Assembly: GCA_025399215.1 (NCBI GenBank)
Contig: MU621135.1
Span: 1-64,000, forward strand
Origin: Globomyces pollinis-pini
Taxonomy: Eukaryota > Chytridiomycota > Chytridiomycetes > Rhizophydiales > Globomycetaceae
Length of the DNA: 64,000 nt
Direction of reading: 5' to 3'
A model generated the notes under the pieces. That model was not told the DNA's origin and made no database searches. It saw only the letters and a program-made list of their open reading frames with translations. Made by a program: the position numbers and the translations under genes. This document shows positions 33,110 to 42,944 of the stretch, piece by piece; within the stretch, counting starts at the first letter, position 1, and each line of letters opens with the position of its first letter.

Positions 33110-33552
33110 ATTCGGTACCGTTCTTAAAAATAATAATAAAACTCAAAATTTACTGAAATCTGTCTCTGAGTTACTTTGTTCTTGCTTGATTGATCTAGTT
33201 CAAAGTCCCATGAAAGAAAGTTTCAAATGGTACACACAGTACTGACATCATAAAAATGACAAACGCCAAGATGACGAGGGCTGAGCCTACACGTATTGGA
33301 AAATGGAATAATATTGTTCGCATTGAGTAAAACAAACAGACACACAGAACATAGTATGTTGATACGCTTTCTAAGTGGTTGATGCTCGTTGCCTAGTGAT
33401 TGGTTATAGCATCAAGCGAAGAATTACTTTAATTCAGTACATCACGAAACATTGCAGCCCTATTTGGGCTGCAATCACGTAAACAGTAGCCAACTCAATA
33501 GAATACTTAAGCAACAGAAATCCGTTTCTCAGTTTGATAATTAATTATTAAA
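33110..33552. promoter_or_regulatory. Upstream region of Egh16-like copy 5 with 10-bp hairpin
   Basis: About 0.44 kb. Contains CACGAAA (33443-33449) directly followed by the perfect stem ATTGCAGCCC/GGGCTGCAAT (33451-33475), ~80 bp upstream of the start. Confidence 0.45.
33451..33475. repeat. Perfect 10-bp inverted repeat (ATTGCAGCCC…GGGCTGCAAT)
   Basis: Two 10-nt arms are separated by TATTT, 78 bp upstream of the copy-5 start codon. It could be a dimeric factor site (AGCCC cores) or an RNA hairpin in the leader. Confidence 0.6.
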
Positions 33553-34815
33553 ATGAAAATCACAATAGCATTTACTGTATACTTATCATCACTTTTGGCT
33601 TTAACTGCTGGTCAAGCTAAAGCCAAAGGTAAAGCTAAAGCTGCTGCTGCTGCAGACAAGAGTGCACTTCCTAATGGATTGAAGGCACTGAATCCTATCA
33701 GACCAAATGGTTTCTGTCAAGGACGAATCAATGGACAAACCAAACCAGCCGACGGAACTCAATTCAAAACTGGTGGTGTTACCTGTTCCTCACTACCACT
33801 TGGTCTTATTCCTGCTACTAATCGAATGGTGTCAACTATTATTACCAACCCAAATGATGGTGACACAATTAATGCTGCTGAAGAAAATATTATTCAGTTG
33901 GACAACGTTAACCTTGTTACCGGTTTTTTCTCTGATGCAAACACAGAGTATTACTTAGCCCCTCAAACTTTCGATAATGGTGTCATTCAAGGTCATCAAC
34001 ACGTAACTGTACAAAAACTGCAAGGAACTCAAGTATTGGATCCGAAAGTATTTGCCTTCTTCAAAGGAATCAACGATGCTGCTACTGATGCTCAAGGTCG
34101 TCAATTACAAGCTGTGATGCCTCCAGGTTCCATCAAAGAAAATGGAGAATATCGTATCTGTAGTATNNNNNNNNNNNNNNNNNNNNNNNNNNNNNNNNNN
34201 NNNNNNNNNNNNNNNNNNNNNNNNNNNNNNNNNNNNNNNNNNNNNNNNNNNNNNNNNNNNNNNNNNATCCAAGTTGCCGATGACAATGCTGAGAACAACA
34301 AAGTCACTGCCAAGGGTAAAAATACAGGACGAAATGCAGCTAAAGGTGCCCGAGCTAAAGGAAACAATCCTAATGATGCAAAGAATGCTGCAAAAGCTAA
34401 GAACGCAAAGAATGCTGCAAAAGCTAAGAATGCGAAGAATGCAAAGAACGCAAAGAATGCAGCAAAGGCAAAGAATGCGAAGAATGCAAAGAACGCAAAG
34501 GATGCTGCAAAGGCTAAGAACGCAAAGAATGCTGCAAAGGCTAAGAACGCAAAGAATGCTGCAAAGGCTAAGAACGCAAAGAATGCTGCAAAGGCTAAGA
34601 ATGCAAAGAATGCTGCAAAGGCTAAGAACGCAAAAGCAAATAATGCCCAAGCAGCGAAACGAAACGCTGGAAAGGCTGGCAAAGCGAACGCTGGAAAGGC
34701 TGGAAAAGCAAACGCTGGAAAGGCTGGAAAAGCCAAAGTTGGTAAAGCTAAAGTTGGTAAAGCCGGAAAGGCAGGTAAAGCAGGAAGAGGTGGAAGAGCC
34801 AAAGGGGGTCGTTAA
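33553..34815 (+). CDS. Egh16-like secreted protein 5 with Lys/Ala tail (interrupted by N gap)
   Basis: An open frame of 420 codons including 100 N (34167-34266). Signal peptide (MKITIAFTVYLSSLLALTAG) and KAKGKAKAAAAADK linker resemble copy 4, the domain starts ALPNGLKALNPIRPNGFC, and the region after the gap (IQVADDNAENNK…) and the AKNAKNAAK tail resemble copy 3. The end is a distinct GKAGKANAGKAGKAKVG series finishing in RGGRAKGGR. In copy 3 the segment matching the gap is 109 nt; 100 and 109 leave the same frame, so the reading frame stays open through the placeholder. The missing part should carry the HQPV and RGPQDDCIRI motifs. Confidence 0.82.
   Translation: MKITIAFTVYLSSLLALTAGQAKAKGKAKAAAAADKSALPNGLKALNPIRPNGFCQGRINGQTKPADGTQFKTGGVTCSSLPLGLIPATNRMVSTIITNPNDGDTINAAEENIIQLDNVNLVTGFFSDANTEYYLAPQTFDNGVIQGHQHVTVQKLQGTQVLDPKVFAFFKGINDAATDAQGRQLQAVMPPGSIKENGEYRICSXXXXXXXXXXXXXXXXXXXXXXXXXXXXXXXXXXIQVADDNAENNKVTAKGKNTGRNAAKGARAKGNNPNDAKNAAKAKNAKNAAKAKNAKNAKNAKNAAKAKNAKNAKNAKDAAKAKNAKNAAKAKNAKNAAKAKNAKNAAKAKNAKNAAKAKNAKANNAQAAKRNAGKAGKANAGKAGKANAGKAGKAKVGKAKVGKAGKAGKAGRGGRAKGGR
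34167..34266. other. Assembly gap (100 N)
   Basis: Exactly 100 N, a conventional placeholder, inside the Egh16-like domain of copy 5. Comparison with copy 3 (29556-29664) predicts ~109 nt of real sequence. The flanks match different paralogues, so the join may be a collapsed or chimeric assembly. Confidence 0.95.
34381..34812 (+). repeat. Coding repeats, AKNAAK then GKAGKAN units in copy 5
   Basis: The first block (to ~34640) repeats AAGAATGCTGCAAAGGCTAA-type units encoding KNAAKAKNA; the second block repeats GGAAAGGCTGGAAAAGCAAA-type units encoding GKAGKANA. The two unit types are adjacent, so expansion occurred at least twice. Confidence 0.8.
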
Positions 34816-35451
34816 GTGGTTGTTAGTAGTATATTTTTACCAAATAAATTATGTTTGTAAAGAATGTTTAGTATCTTAGTTGTTTTTCTTTCATCCAAAT
34901 CAAGAATTAAGCCTTAGACTTTGAATAACCTAACTCACTAGATTATTACCTAACATTTTCCCTCATCATTGTAATCAAGAGTCCTGATTCAAGACTCTTT
35001 TCTGTTCTTTTGAATCCTACATAGAGAGTGATAGACAGATTAGTTATTACTAAAAATTGGCACGCAAGTTAAGGATTGTAACAGCAGCATGTTTGTAGTA
35101 TGTATTCCATTGAGGTATCATTAGGGCTACAACATCGAATTGACATCATAGGTGTGTGATTTCCAGGTCCCTATGACAAATACTGTTTCGTTTAAAAACA
35201 TTGATTATGGAACCAAAGCACCATCATTGAACGCGAATTTGAATGATTGAAGAAGTAATTATTCAATACACACCATCCATCATTGCAGCATCAGTTTAAC
35301 CTGCTAATCTTATTAGTATCAACGTCTGTTTGAAGCCCACAAGTGTCATAATTTGGCTTCAACCAGACGCCTTATTGAAGTTTGTTAAAGCCCAACAGGC
35401 TCCAAACAACATATAAACAAATTCTGTCAGTACTTATCTTTCATTCTTAAC
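34816..35451. promoter_or_regulatory. Upstream region of Egh16-like copy 6
   Basis: About 0.64 kb. AGCCCAACAGGCT at 35389-35401 and a longer-spaced TTGAAGCC…GGCTTCAA pair (35330-35362) lie within 125 bp of the start, with TATAAAC ~40 bp upstream. ACGCGAA at 35231. No gene seen. Confidence 0.4.
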
Positions 35452-36087
35452 ATGTTCTTCAAAGTCACTCTTTATATACTCTCCATCGGTTCAATTGCTG
35501 GTCAATTAACTGGATTGAACAACATTGCTGTCACTAAACAAAATGCTTTCTGTGCTGCCTCTGGAGCTGGTGAAGCTACTGGTCAACAACAAGCTAATGG
35601 TGGACAAATGTGTTCCAGTACTGTACAAGGTGTTATTCCAGATGTAAACAATATGGTATCTACCATGATTCAAGAACCTGCTTCTGGTGCTACTTTAAAT
35701 GGTGCTCAAGGTTTCCAAGTCAAATTCTCTTCCATCAATTTGAACAGTGGATTTGGTTTAAATGCTCAAAATCAATTCTTATTAGCTCCTCAAACTATTG
35801 GAGCAAATGGAAAGATTGAAGGTTTACAACAATTAGTCATTCAAAAAATCAATAATCCAAATGCTGCTCCAGCCGCTGCTCAAGTCTCCTTTTTCCAAGC
35901 TGTTAATCAAAAATCCAATAACAATGGTGTGGGTAACTTTAACGTGAATGTCCCTGCAGGTGCTGTTAAAACAAAAGGTCTTCATCGTATCTGTACTATG
36001 GCTGCTGCTGCTGCCATGCAACCTGTGGTTATGCCTATTGCTCAACGTGGTGCTCAAGATGATTGTATCAGAGTCAACATAAATTAA
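35452..36087 (+). CDS. Egh16-like secreted protein 6 (no tail)
   Basis: An intronless 211-residue protein with signal peptide (MFFKVTLYILSIGSIAG) and a single Egh16-like domain: KQNAFCAAS, MCSSTVQGVIPDVNNMVST, NLNSGFGLNAQNQFLLAPQT, GLHRICTMAAAAAMQPV and AQRGAQDDCIRVNIN. It ends right after the last conserved cysteine block, so it lacks any tail. It is closest to copy 1 (shared TGQQ and PDVN), and this tail-less pair flanks the four tailed copies. Codon usage favours GCT/GGT, as in highly expressed genes. Confidence 0.87.
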   Translation: MFFKVTLYILSIGSIAGQLTGLNNIAVTKQNAFCAASGAGEATGQQQANGGQMCSSTVQGVIPDVNNMVSTMIQEPASGATLNGAQGFQVKFSSINLNSGFGLNAQNQFLLAPQTIGANGKIEGLQQLVIQKINNPNAAPAAAQVSFFQAVNQKSNNNGVGNFNVNVPAGAVKTKGLHRICTMAAAAAMQPVVMPIAQRGAQDDCIRVNIN

Positions 36088-36244
36088 TCATATTTGGTTG
36101 TAAATAAATATCGTTATAAGTTATATCTATTTTAATCTAGTTATTTCATTTGTTAGTAACTCAATCATGGTTTTTCTATTTGATGTTGAATTTGTTGATT
36201 TATTATATATATTTCCAACTGATTTATAATAGAAAAGTAGCATA

Positions 36245-39200
36245 TTAAGCTTTAAGTTTACGAATAACTCGTTCAGTATTAGACCGTCCATTCATATGAA
36301 TAAATCCTTCATCCATCAAATCCTTCAATAACGAATTAAACTCGTTTTCACTCAACAGTTCATCCGATTGGTTATTGAACGTCCGGTACAATTCCGTCCA
36401 TCGAATAGTAGTCTTATCAAATTCATGGATAACAGCTCGAATAGCTTTACGTTTATGTTCATGTACAGTACGACCCCAAGATGAAATCCCGGTGGTAACC
36501 AAGTCAAGATCAATACGTCCTGTACGTGGATCAACAGCAGCAGCTTGAAGAGCAGCCAATACTAATCTAAACCATCAATAAATCGAAATTACCGATTGGC
36601 TTCTTCGACATCTTGACGTTCTACCGTAGGTGATAACCGCATCTTGGCATGAGCTTCGGCCAATCGAATCATACTCTCCAACTGTCGAGTCGTAAATGTA
36701 ATCACATTCGCTCCACCAACTATCCCTGATTTCCTCATGGATACATAAAAATTAACCAAACATTGTCCAGCTTCTTCGGATATCACTGGTTGTATTTTCT
36801 TTGCATAATTCAAATATTGTGTAAACTTTTCAATGGGCAAGTAATCAGCAGCAGAAATGATGGGTTGATCGGTTAGATATAATGATACCAAATGTTGTGC
36901 TAATCTTCGATCATCCCGTTCATTTGGTTTATCCAAAATAAGATACAATAAATCAAATCGAGACATTAAAGGTGGTGGTAAATTCACATTTTCAGGTACA
37001 GATAAATTCACATCGAATTTAGAGTTGATTGGATTGGCACATGCCAAAATAGAGGTTCGAGCATTTAATGTAGTAATAATCCCAGCTTTGGCAACCGAGA
37101 TTGTTTGTTGTTCCTATCCAATTACCAAATTACGGGTTACCATCACTTCATGTAATACGGATCGTGTAAAATCAGACATTTTATCAAATTCATCAATACA
37201 ACAGATACCTCCATCAGACAATACTAACGCACCACTACCAATTAAGAATATCACGGTGGATACCTTTCCAAAACAAGCTGTCTGGTATCTGGATCTCTGG
37301 TGACATAAGCAGTTAATCCAACCGCAGATGAACCTTTTCCAGATGTATAAACTCCACGTGGTGCCAATTTATGAACATACTAAATTGAAATAAATCAAAT
37401 GATGGAATTACTTGTAATAATTGAGATTTGGAAACACCAGGATCACCAACCAATAAGATATTTAAATCTCCTCTACCATCATCAACATATTGACTGTTTA
37501 CCTTATTCTTGGAGTTCCAGGTTTATCTGCTGCAAATTTATGTGATCCACCAAACAATTGTAGTAAGATTCCTTTTTTCACATCTTCTAATCCATAAATA
37601 GAAGGAGCTGTAAAAAAAAATCAATAAATAAAAAAATTGAATTACCAATGGAACGGGAGAGGAAATCATAAATGTCAGGTCTTTGACTCAAACTTTTCAA
37701 TTCATCTTCATCTTCAACAACATTAGTTTGAATCTGATCCGTTTCATCAAACCTACATCACATCAATCAAAAAAAAATCGATAAAAACAACATACTCGAC
37801 ATGATATTCATTTTGATTGACAATACTACTATCAACCGCAATTCGTTTTTTGCTTGATTTCTTGATATGTACAACATCAATATATGTTTTGAATAATGAT
37901 TTGATGTTTCGTTGACGAGGATTGACTCTGACGGAAATGGCTCGGAAAATACCAGTGATTTCAACTCTATTTGATTTAATTGTAGGGAAAGGTACCGATC
38001 ACCCGGTTTGGCAACATCTACCAAATCATCATAACTGCAGAGTGAAACTGTATATGGAGTTTGACCATCAGGGGTTTCATCTGAAAAATTAACACCATCA
38101 AGAATATTGTGATATCAGAAATAAATATAAAAATGATAGGAATTGTATGATTATAACATACCAGGAGTTTCTTGTAATCTACAGATTTGTTTATCAGAGA
38201 ATAGACAACGATTATGAATGAGCATCATGGTGTTTTTAGATTGACAATCATTCGAAGGACAAACAGTAGGTTCAGCAATCCGACCACGATCATTCTCAGT
38301 CTCCACCGTAAAATCACAAGCAGAACATCTAAAAAAAGCTACAAAACTAAGTACACCATTCATCAATACCTATACAATCATGACCAGATTGGTGACATAC
38401 CTTGTTTCAGATCGGGGATGATTGGAGAAGCACGAATCATCAATCCCTTGATGGTAACCAATTGATCAATATCGGAAGGATTGAGTTCTCGTAAATTAAC
38501 AACGGTTGGAAGGTTGAATGGTCGAACTTTTAATGACATTCCTTCTGGTAACGCACCTTCAAACCTTTCTTGGAAAATATCAGTCAAAACATGATCCAGT
38601 AAAGGAATGATTTCTTGTGGATATCGAATCAATTGAAAATACAATTTTTGTGATGGTTCATAACTTTTAATCTTTGAACAATCTAAATTCAAATTATAAA
38701 TTTGATTTTGATGCAACTAAGACGTTAAGGTTGATATATCATACATAAGTCAATAGATTGAGATAAAAAGGAGTGTCATCGATATTCATGGACTGATCCA
38801 GAGGATCGACATAGTTTAAGATAAAGGATCTAAACAAAGCCATCGAGTCCTGGATATTGACGGTTGTTCCCCAGATCACCGGAGGAGGGTTTGAATTATC
38901 TGGAGCAGATGATAGATCATTTCGCGTTTGAGTACCATTCACTTGAGAAGATAACTCAGAAGCCAAATAGTGTTGTAGTGCAGCAGTAGGTTGAATATCT
39001 CCTCTGATATTTCTAACATGTCTTGGTGAATTGATAGAAGCTACTGAAAGAGGCCCAGCATCACTTGTCAAGTAGTTACGGGAAGAAGGATTCAAGGGCT
39101 GATCGGTAGCATTATTTTGAGTATTATTTGAATTCTGGTTTGAGTTAGTTGGTCCAAAGGAAGAAGCAGTTCTTTGAGTGGGTGAAGAGGAATGCGACAT
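36245..39200 (-). CDS. MCM4: MCM4, subunit of the replicative MCM2-7 helicase
   Basis: A multi-exon gene of ~900 residues. A ~100-residue Ser/Asn/Pro-rich N-terminus precedes [12 protein letters not shown] (typical of MCM4), the N-terminal zinc knuckle FRCSACDF…[10 protein letters not shown], Walker [13 protein letters not shown], and the arginine-finger stretch [15 protein letters not shown] followed by [14 protein letters not shown]. The C-terminal winged helix ([20 protein letters not shown]) is present. WGT at the N-terminus and the [14 protein letters not shown] sequence distinguish MCM4 from MCM2/3/5/6/7. It acts in the nucleus at replication origins and forks. Divergent neighbour of the flagellar PG-rich gene across ~320 bp. 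Confidence 0.94.
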
Positions 39201-39520
39201 GAAAAGAAATCTGGGACAGGAACCAGACAAAAGAATTGACACTCGGACAATGTTTGACGGAGAATTAAAGACATCAATATAAGTCTCTGTACTGATTCTT
39301 TTTGCTCCATGGTATCTTGAATAACTCTATGTCATTTCAGTCACTGTGATGGATTTAGTATAGGAATCAATTCTCAAATCATTCATCGTATCATTGATCG
39401 TATCATTCTCTGATATTTTTATTTCTAAAGCAACACAATTGACTATAAAAATTCTTTGCTTTGTATTCAAAAAGTAAAGAAGTGAAATCGCGACATTGTT
39501 TCTTTGTCTCCAATTCACAA
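39201..39520. promoter_or_regulatory. Divergent region between MCM4 and the flagellar PG-rich gene
   Basis: About 0.32 kb serving two genes of opposite timing (replication and flagellum). A palindromic TCGCGA sits ~30 bp upstream of the plus-strand start; no perfect ACGCGT is present. Repeated ATCGTATCATT units occur at ~39386-39408. Confidence 0.4.
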
Positions 39521-40764
39521 ATGTCACTTACAAAAGATACGATAGGAGATTATGCTAAATTACCAAAAGGAGGTCGTAAACATCTCAAACTGTACATGCA
39601 TCCTCCTTCAATTCCAACCCGATTTCAAACAATTCATTATGATGATTCAGAAAAAAATGCATTTCATTCTACTACTCCAAGATTTATTCAAAATCATTCT
39701 GAAATTCCTGGACCTGGATATTATGCTAAATCAGCTGAAACGATAAATCATTCCCATTCTGTTAAAGGATATGGAGTTGGTTTCGCGTCTCAAGTAATAT
39801 AATATCAATTTTAAAATAGAATTAGCTTCGAAGATTTGTTAAACCACCTACTGATTTAGAAACTGAAATTGTTGTTGCACCCAACAAGTATCATCCAAAA
39901 TTACCATGTTATTCAGATTCTATTCAAAATTCATTATCATGTTCATTTAGAAAACCATCGAATCCAAATCATCAAAATCGAAATATCAATATTTACGTAC
40001 GAACTAGGAAAGGGTTAAAACCTACTCCAGGTATAGTTTTTATCTAACAATTAGGACCTGGAGATTATAAAAATATAAAAGAATTTGAAAAATCTAATGG
40101 TGCTCAATCAGTATTTAAAAGTAAAACTAGTAGAACGAAATTTGATTCTGATGGATCACATCATGCACCACCACCAGGTTTATATTTGGTTGAAGAAGCT
40201 GCAAAGGCTATTCAACCTCAAGTTTATGGAGCTATTTCTTCATTCAAAGCATCTTCTCGATCACATCATCAAAAATTGTATTCTTTATGATATTCATACT
40301 TTAGAATGAAAGGACCTGGACCAGGATCTTATAATACTGTTCAAGATTCAAAGAAAGTCAAATCCAATTTGTAATTGATGACTACTGAACTTTAGAAAGA
40401 AACCATTAAAGTTTGGTAGTTTAGCGGAAATACCAGATACACCAAAAGAACCATCATCCAATCAAACGGCCATTCCTGGATCTGGAGCTACACCGATTGC
40501 CTTCCCATCACCAGGATGTTATGTAATCCATTCAAATCCATAATAATAGAATCTTGCACGAGGATCTGATGCCATTCACAAGACTATTCCAGCTTTGAAT
40601 AGTATCTTTCAAAGTAAAACAACACGATTCCAATATAATGAAACTAAAAGTGCACCAGGTAATCTTGTAATATTTTAATTCAAGGTCCTGGACATTATCA
40701 TCCTTTCACTAATGATGGATCAAGATCTTTTCATCTCAATTTGAGTCAGAATTGGTCTAATTGA
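39521..40764 (+). CDS. Sperm-tail PG-rich repeat (SHIPPO/ODF3-type) flagellar protein
   Basis: Several exons with introns of ~25-35 nt. STPGR motifs are scattered along the protein: IPGPGYYAK, PTPGPGDYKNI, PPPGLYLVE, GPGPGSYNTV and GPGHYHPF, with intervening basic and Ser/Thr segments. These repeats bind microtubules, typically along the inside of axonemal doublets, and are confined to organisms with cilia. It therefore indicates a motile flagellated stage. Start ATG 39521 is the first after the MCM4 promoter; the penultimate exons were followed by eye and their exact borders are approximate. Confidence 0.85.
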
Positions 40765-40922
40765 TCATGACTTTTTTTTCCAATAAATGTTTGTATTCCA
40801 TTGTAATAATTCAAAACTTCAACAGTCATCAAAGTTCAGTACTATATTAAAATCAATTGAATCTTTACACAGCATAGGTTTAATATCAAAGTTTCCATAT
40901 TTTAGGTATTTCATTACAAAAA

Positions 40923-42002
40923 ATGAAGACCAAAGAAAGTGAGGTTGAAAAGATTCCCATTGAAATCTTGTATTGGATCATCAAATACTTGACAATTCAT
41001 GATTTTCTATCCTTCACACAATCTTCAAAATCCTTCAATTCACTTTGTTTTACAACCCAACACTTGAAGCAACTTTATGAATCCAAAGTATTATACAAGA
41101 AACCAAATTTATTCAAACAATTTTTATTGAATTCAAAACATTTAAATTATTTAGAAATTTTGAATTTTGCTATTCATTACAATTATTATGATATCGTGGA
41201 ATTGTTACTGGATGTTACTAATGTAGATCCTTCAATGGATGACTCTCAATTATTCATAGATGCTATTCAATTAAATCATACCAAAATTATAAACATCTTA
41301 TTAAATGATAAAAGAATTAATCCTACTGCTCAAAATCATAGAGCTTTATTCATCGCTACTACATTGGGTATGAAGGATATTATAAACATATTGTTAAAGG
41401 ATGAAAGAGTGGATCCTACTGTTCTTGATAGTCATGTATTGACTATAGCAGCTTGGAATGGTCATCAAGATATTGTAAACATGTTGTTGGAGGATGGAAG
41501 AGTCGATCCTATAGCTCGAAATAGTAATGCATTAAAATGTGCTGCTGGGAATGGTCACCAGGAGATTGTTCAAATGTTGTTGAATAGAGTAAATCATTTT
41601 GATGGTGGTAATAATGCATTTATTACTGCAGTACAATATGGACAGAAAGATATGGTAAGAATGTTATTGGATGATACACGAATTGATCCAACTTTCCAAA
41701 ACAATGAAGCTTTGATAAGGGCTGTACGATTATCGGATAGAGATATGGTTTCTATTTTATTGGCAGATAAACGAATTGATCCATCATCACGTAGCAACGA
41801 AGCGGTAAGAATAGCACAAGAACAAATTATTGGAAATCGAGAGATTTTTCAAATGTTATTAGAGGATCCAAGAGTGACTTTGATTGATAATACACGTATT
41901 GATAGTGAATTTATTGATATTAACTCTTTGGAGAATGAATTCATTTCAATACCATCGTTCTTGGAGCAAAGTGATTACTACCTTGACTTTTTGAATCAAT
42001 AA
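40923..42002 (+). CDS. F-box and ankyrin-repeat protein
   Basis: An intronless 359-residue protein. Residues ~10-50 read as an F-box (EKIPIEILYWIIKYLTIHDF…SFNSLC), the module that binds Skp1 in SCF ubiquitin ligases. Then about eight degenerate ~33-residue ankyrin repeats follow, each with a D-I-V/I-x-x-L-L-x-D-x-R-V/I-D-P core (for example GHQDIVNMLLEDGRVDP, DMVSILLADKRIDP). F-box/ankyrin architecture suggests a substrate adaptor. Such genes are often amplified in amoebozoa, some protists and large viruses, but here it sits among ordinary genes and shares their codon use. The target is unknown. Confidence 0.8.
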   Translation: MKTKESEVEKIPIEILYWIIKYLTIHDFLSFTQSSKSFNSLCFTTQHLKQLYESKVLYKKPNLFKQFLLNSKHLNYLEILNFAIHYNYYDIVELLLDVTNVDPSMDDSQLFIDAIQLNHTKIINILLNDKRINPTAQNHRALFIATTLGMKDIINILLKDERVDPTVLDSHVLTIAAWNGHQDIVNMLLEDGRVDPIARNSNALKCAAGNGHQEIVQMLLNRVNHFDGGNNAFITAVQYGQKDMVRMLLDDTRIDPTFQNNEALIRAVRLSDRDMVSILLADKRIDPSSRSNEAVRIAQEQIIGNREIFQMLLEDPRVTLIDNTRIDSEFIDINSLENEFISIPSFLEQSDYYLDFLNQ

Positions 42003-42030
42003 ACCAAATGAAAATTTTCACTTTTTTTGA

Positions 42031-42809
42031 ATGGAACTATTTGAAGATATCAATGAATTTCTAACCAAAGTAAAATGATTAAAATGATTGAAATGAATTT
42101 AGTGTGGATATCCCAAATCATTAATTGATCCAACAATCATCAAATTAGATTCAATAGATCAATCTGATATCATGAATTTTTTAATGAAATGTCAATCACA
42201 TTTAATTAACAAAAGTAAATCTATAATTCATAATGAAATCAATATAAAATCAAAGTTTTTAAAAAGAAAAAGGTTAGATATAAATCAAAGTAATTCATTG
42301 GAATTCACTACTCAAAATCATTGTGCTAGAACAAATCCTGCTCCATTAAATCGTAAAATACAAATGAAAAAAAATATTATTCATAATATTTCAAATGATT
42401 TAGATCGTTCAACTTTTCAAAAATTTGATAATACTAAACAAATGGTACATGATGAAAGAATCATCAATTTAGAATCTCATTTAAATTTACCAATAGGTAT
42501 CATTAAAGATTAACAATTAGCAAAACCTGTTGCTATATCAGAACGTATTAAACGTATTGAAGATCGTTTAATTGAAATTGAATCACAATTCCCTACTTTT
42601 GCCGCTTTTTATTTTGATCAAGAATCTAAAAATTCGAATACAACTGAATCTCACTTTTTTGAATCCAAAATTCAAAATCCTCATTCTCGTGTTGATAGTA
42701 TTCAAGTAATAGGATTGTTGTTTGATAGTAGTTGACTAAATCTCGTGATATTGAATCTAGAATTGATGAATTTAAAAGTTTGTTGGAAAAGAGTGTTCCT
42801 CTAGGATGA
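42031..42809 (+). CDS. MBIP-like coiled-coil protein (putative ATAC-type HAT complex subunit)
   Basis: Four exons with introns of 33 nt (42070-42102), 24 nt and 26 nt; splicing gives 231 residues in one frame. It contains HCARTNPAPLNRKIQ, which resembles the conserved C-A-R-T-D motif of MAP3K12-binding inhibitory protein (MBIP), followed by two leucine-rich helices (ERIINLESHLNLPI and AISERIKRIEDRLIEIESQFP) as in MBIP. In animals MBIP is an adaptor in the ATAC histone acetyltransferase complex. The N-terminal FLTKCGYPKSLIDPT (rebuilt across intron 1) supports a folded domain. The family call rests on these short motifs only. Confidence 0.55.
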
Positions 42810-42812
42810 TGA

Positions 42813-42818
42813 ACGCGT
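42813..42818. promoter_or_regulatory. ACGCGT (MCB-like) element upstream of the BTB gene
   Basis: A palindromic ACGCGT directly after the stop of the MBIP-like gene and ~130 bp upstream of the BTB start. It belongs to the same motif class as those before RhoGEF, Rho and IFT139. Confidence 0.3.
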
Positions 42819-42944
42819 TCACTCCAATAATTTAATTTATAGTATTTCCTTTAAAATATTTTTATTTAAAATATGCATCATTGTTATAGTATTTAATGTT
42901 GTAATAGTATTCTCGTGTTGATAGTTTTTTTGTTTGATTTTTTT

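Noticed and set aside
34101..34802. Long minus-strand frames across the N gap
   Set aside because: Shadows of copy 5; open only because N codons hide stops and the repeats lack stops in reverse.
42915..42944. Upstream extension of the BTB protein from 42915
   Set aside because: The codon at 42915 is GTG; the first in-frame ATG is 42945.
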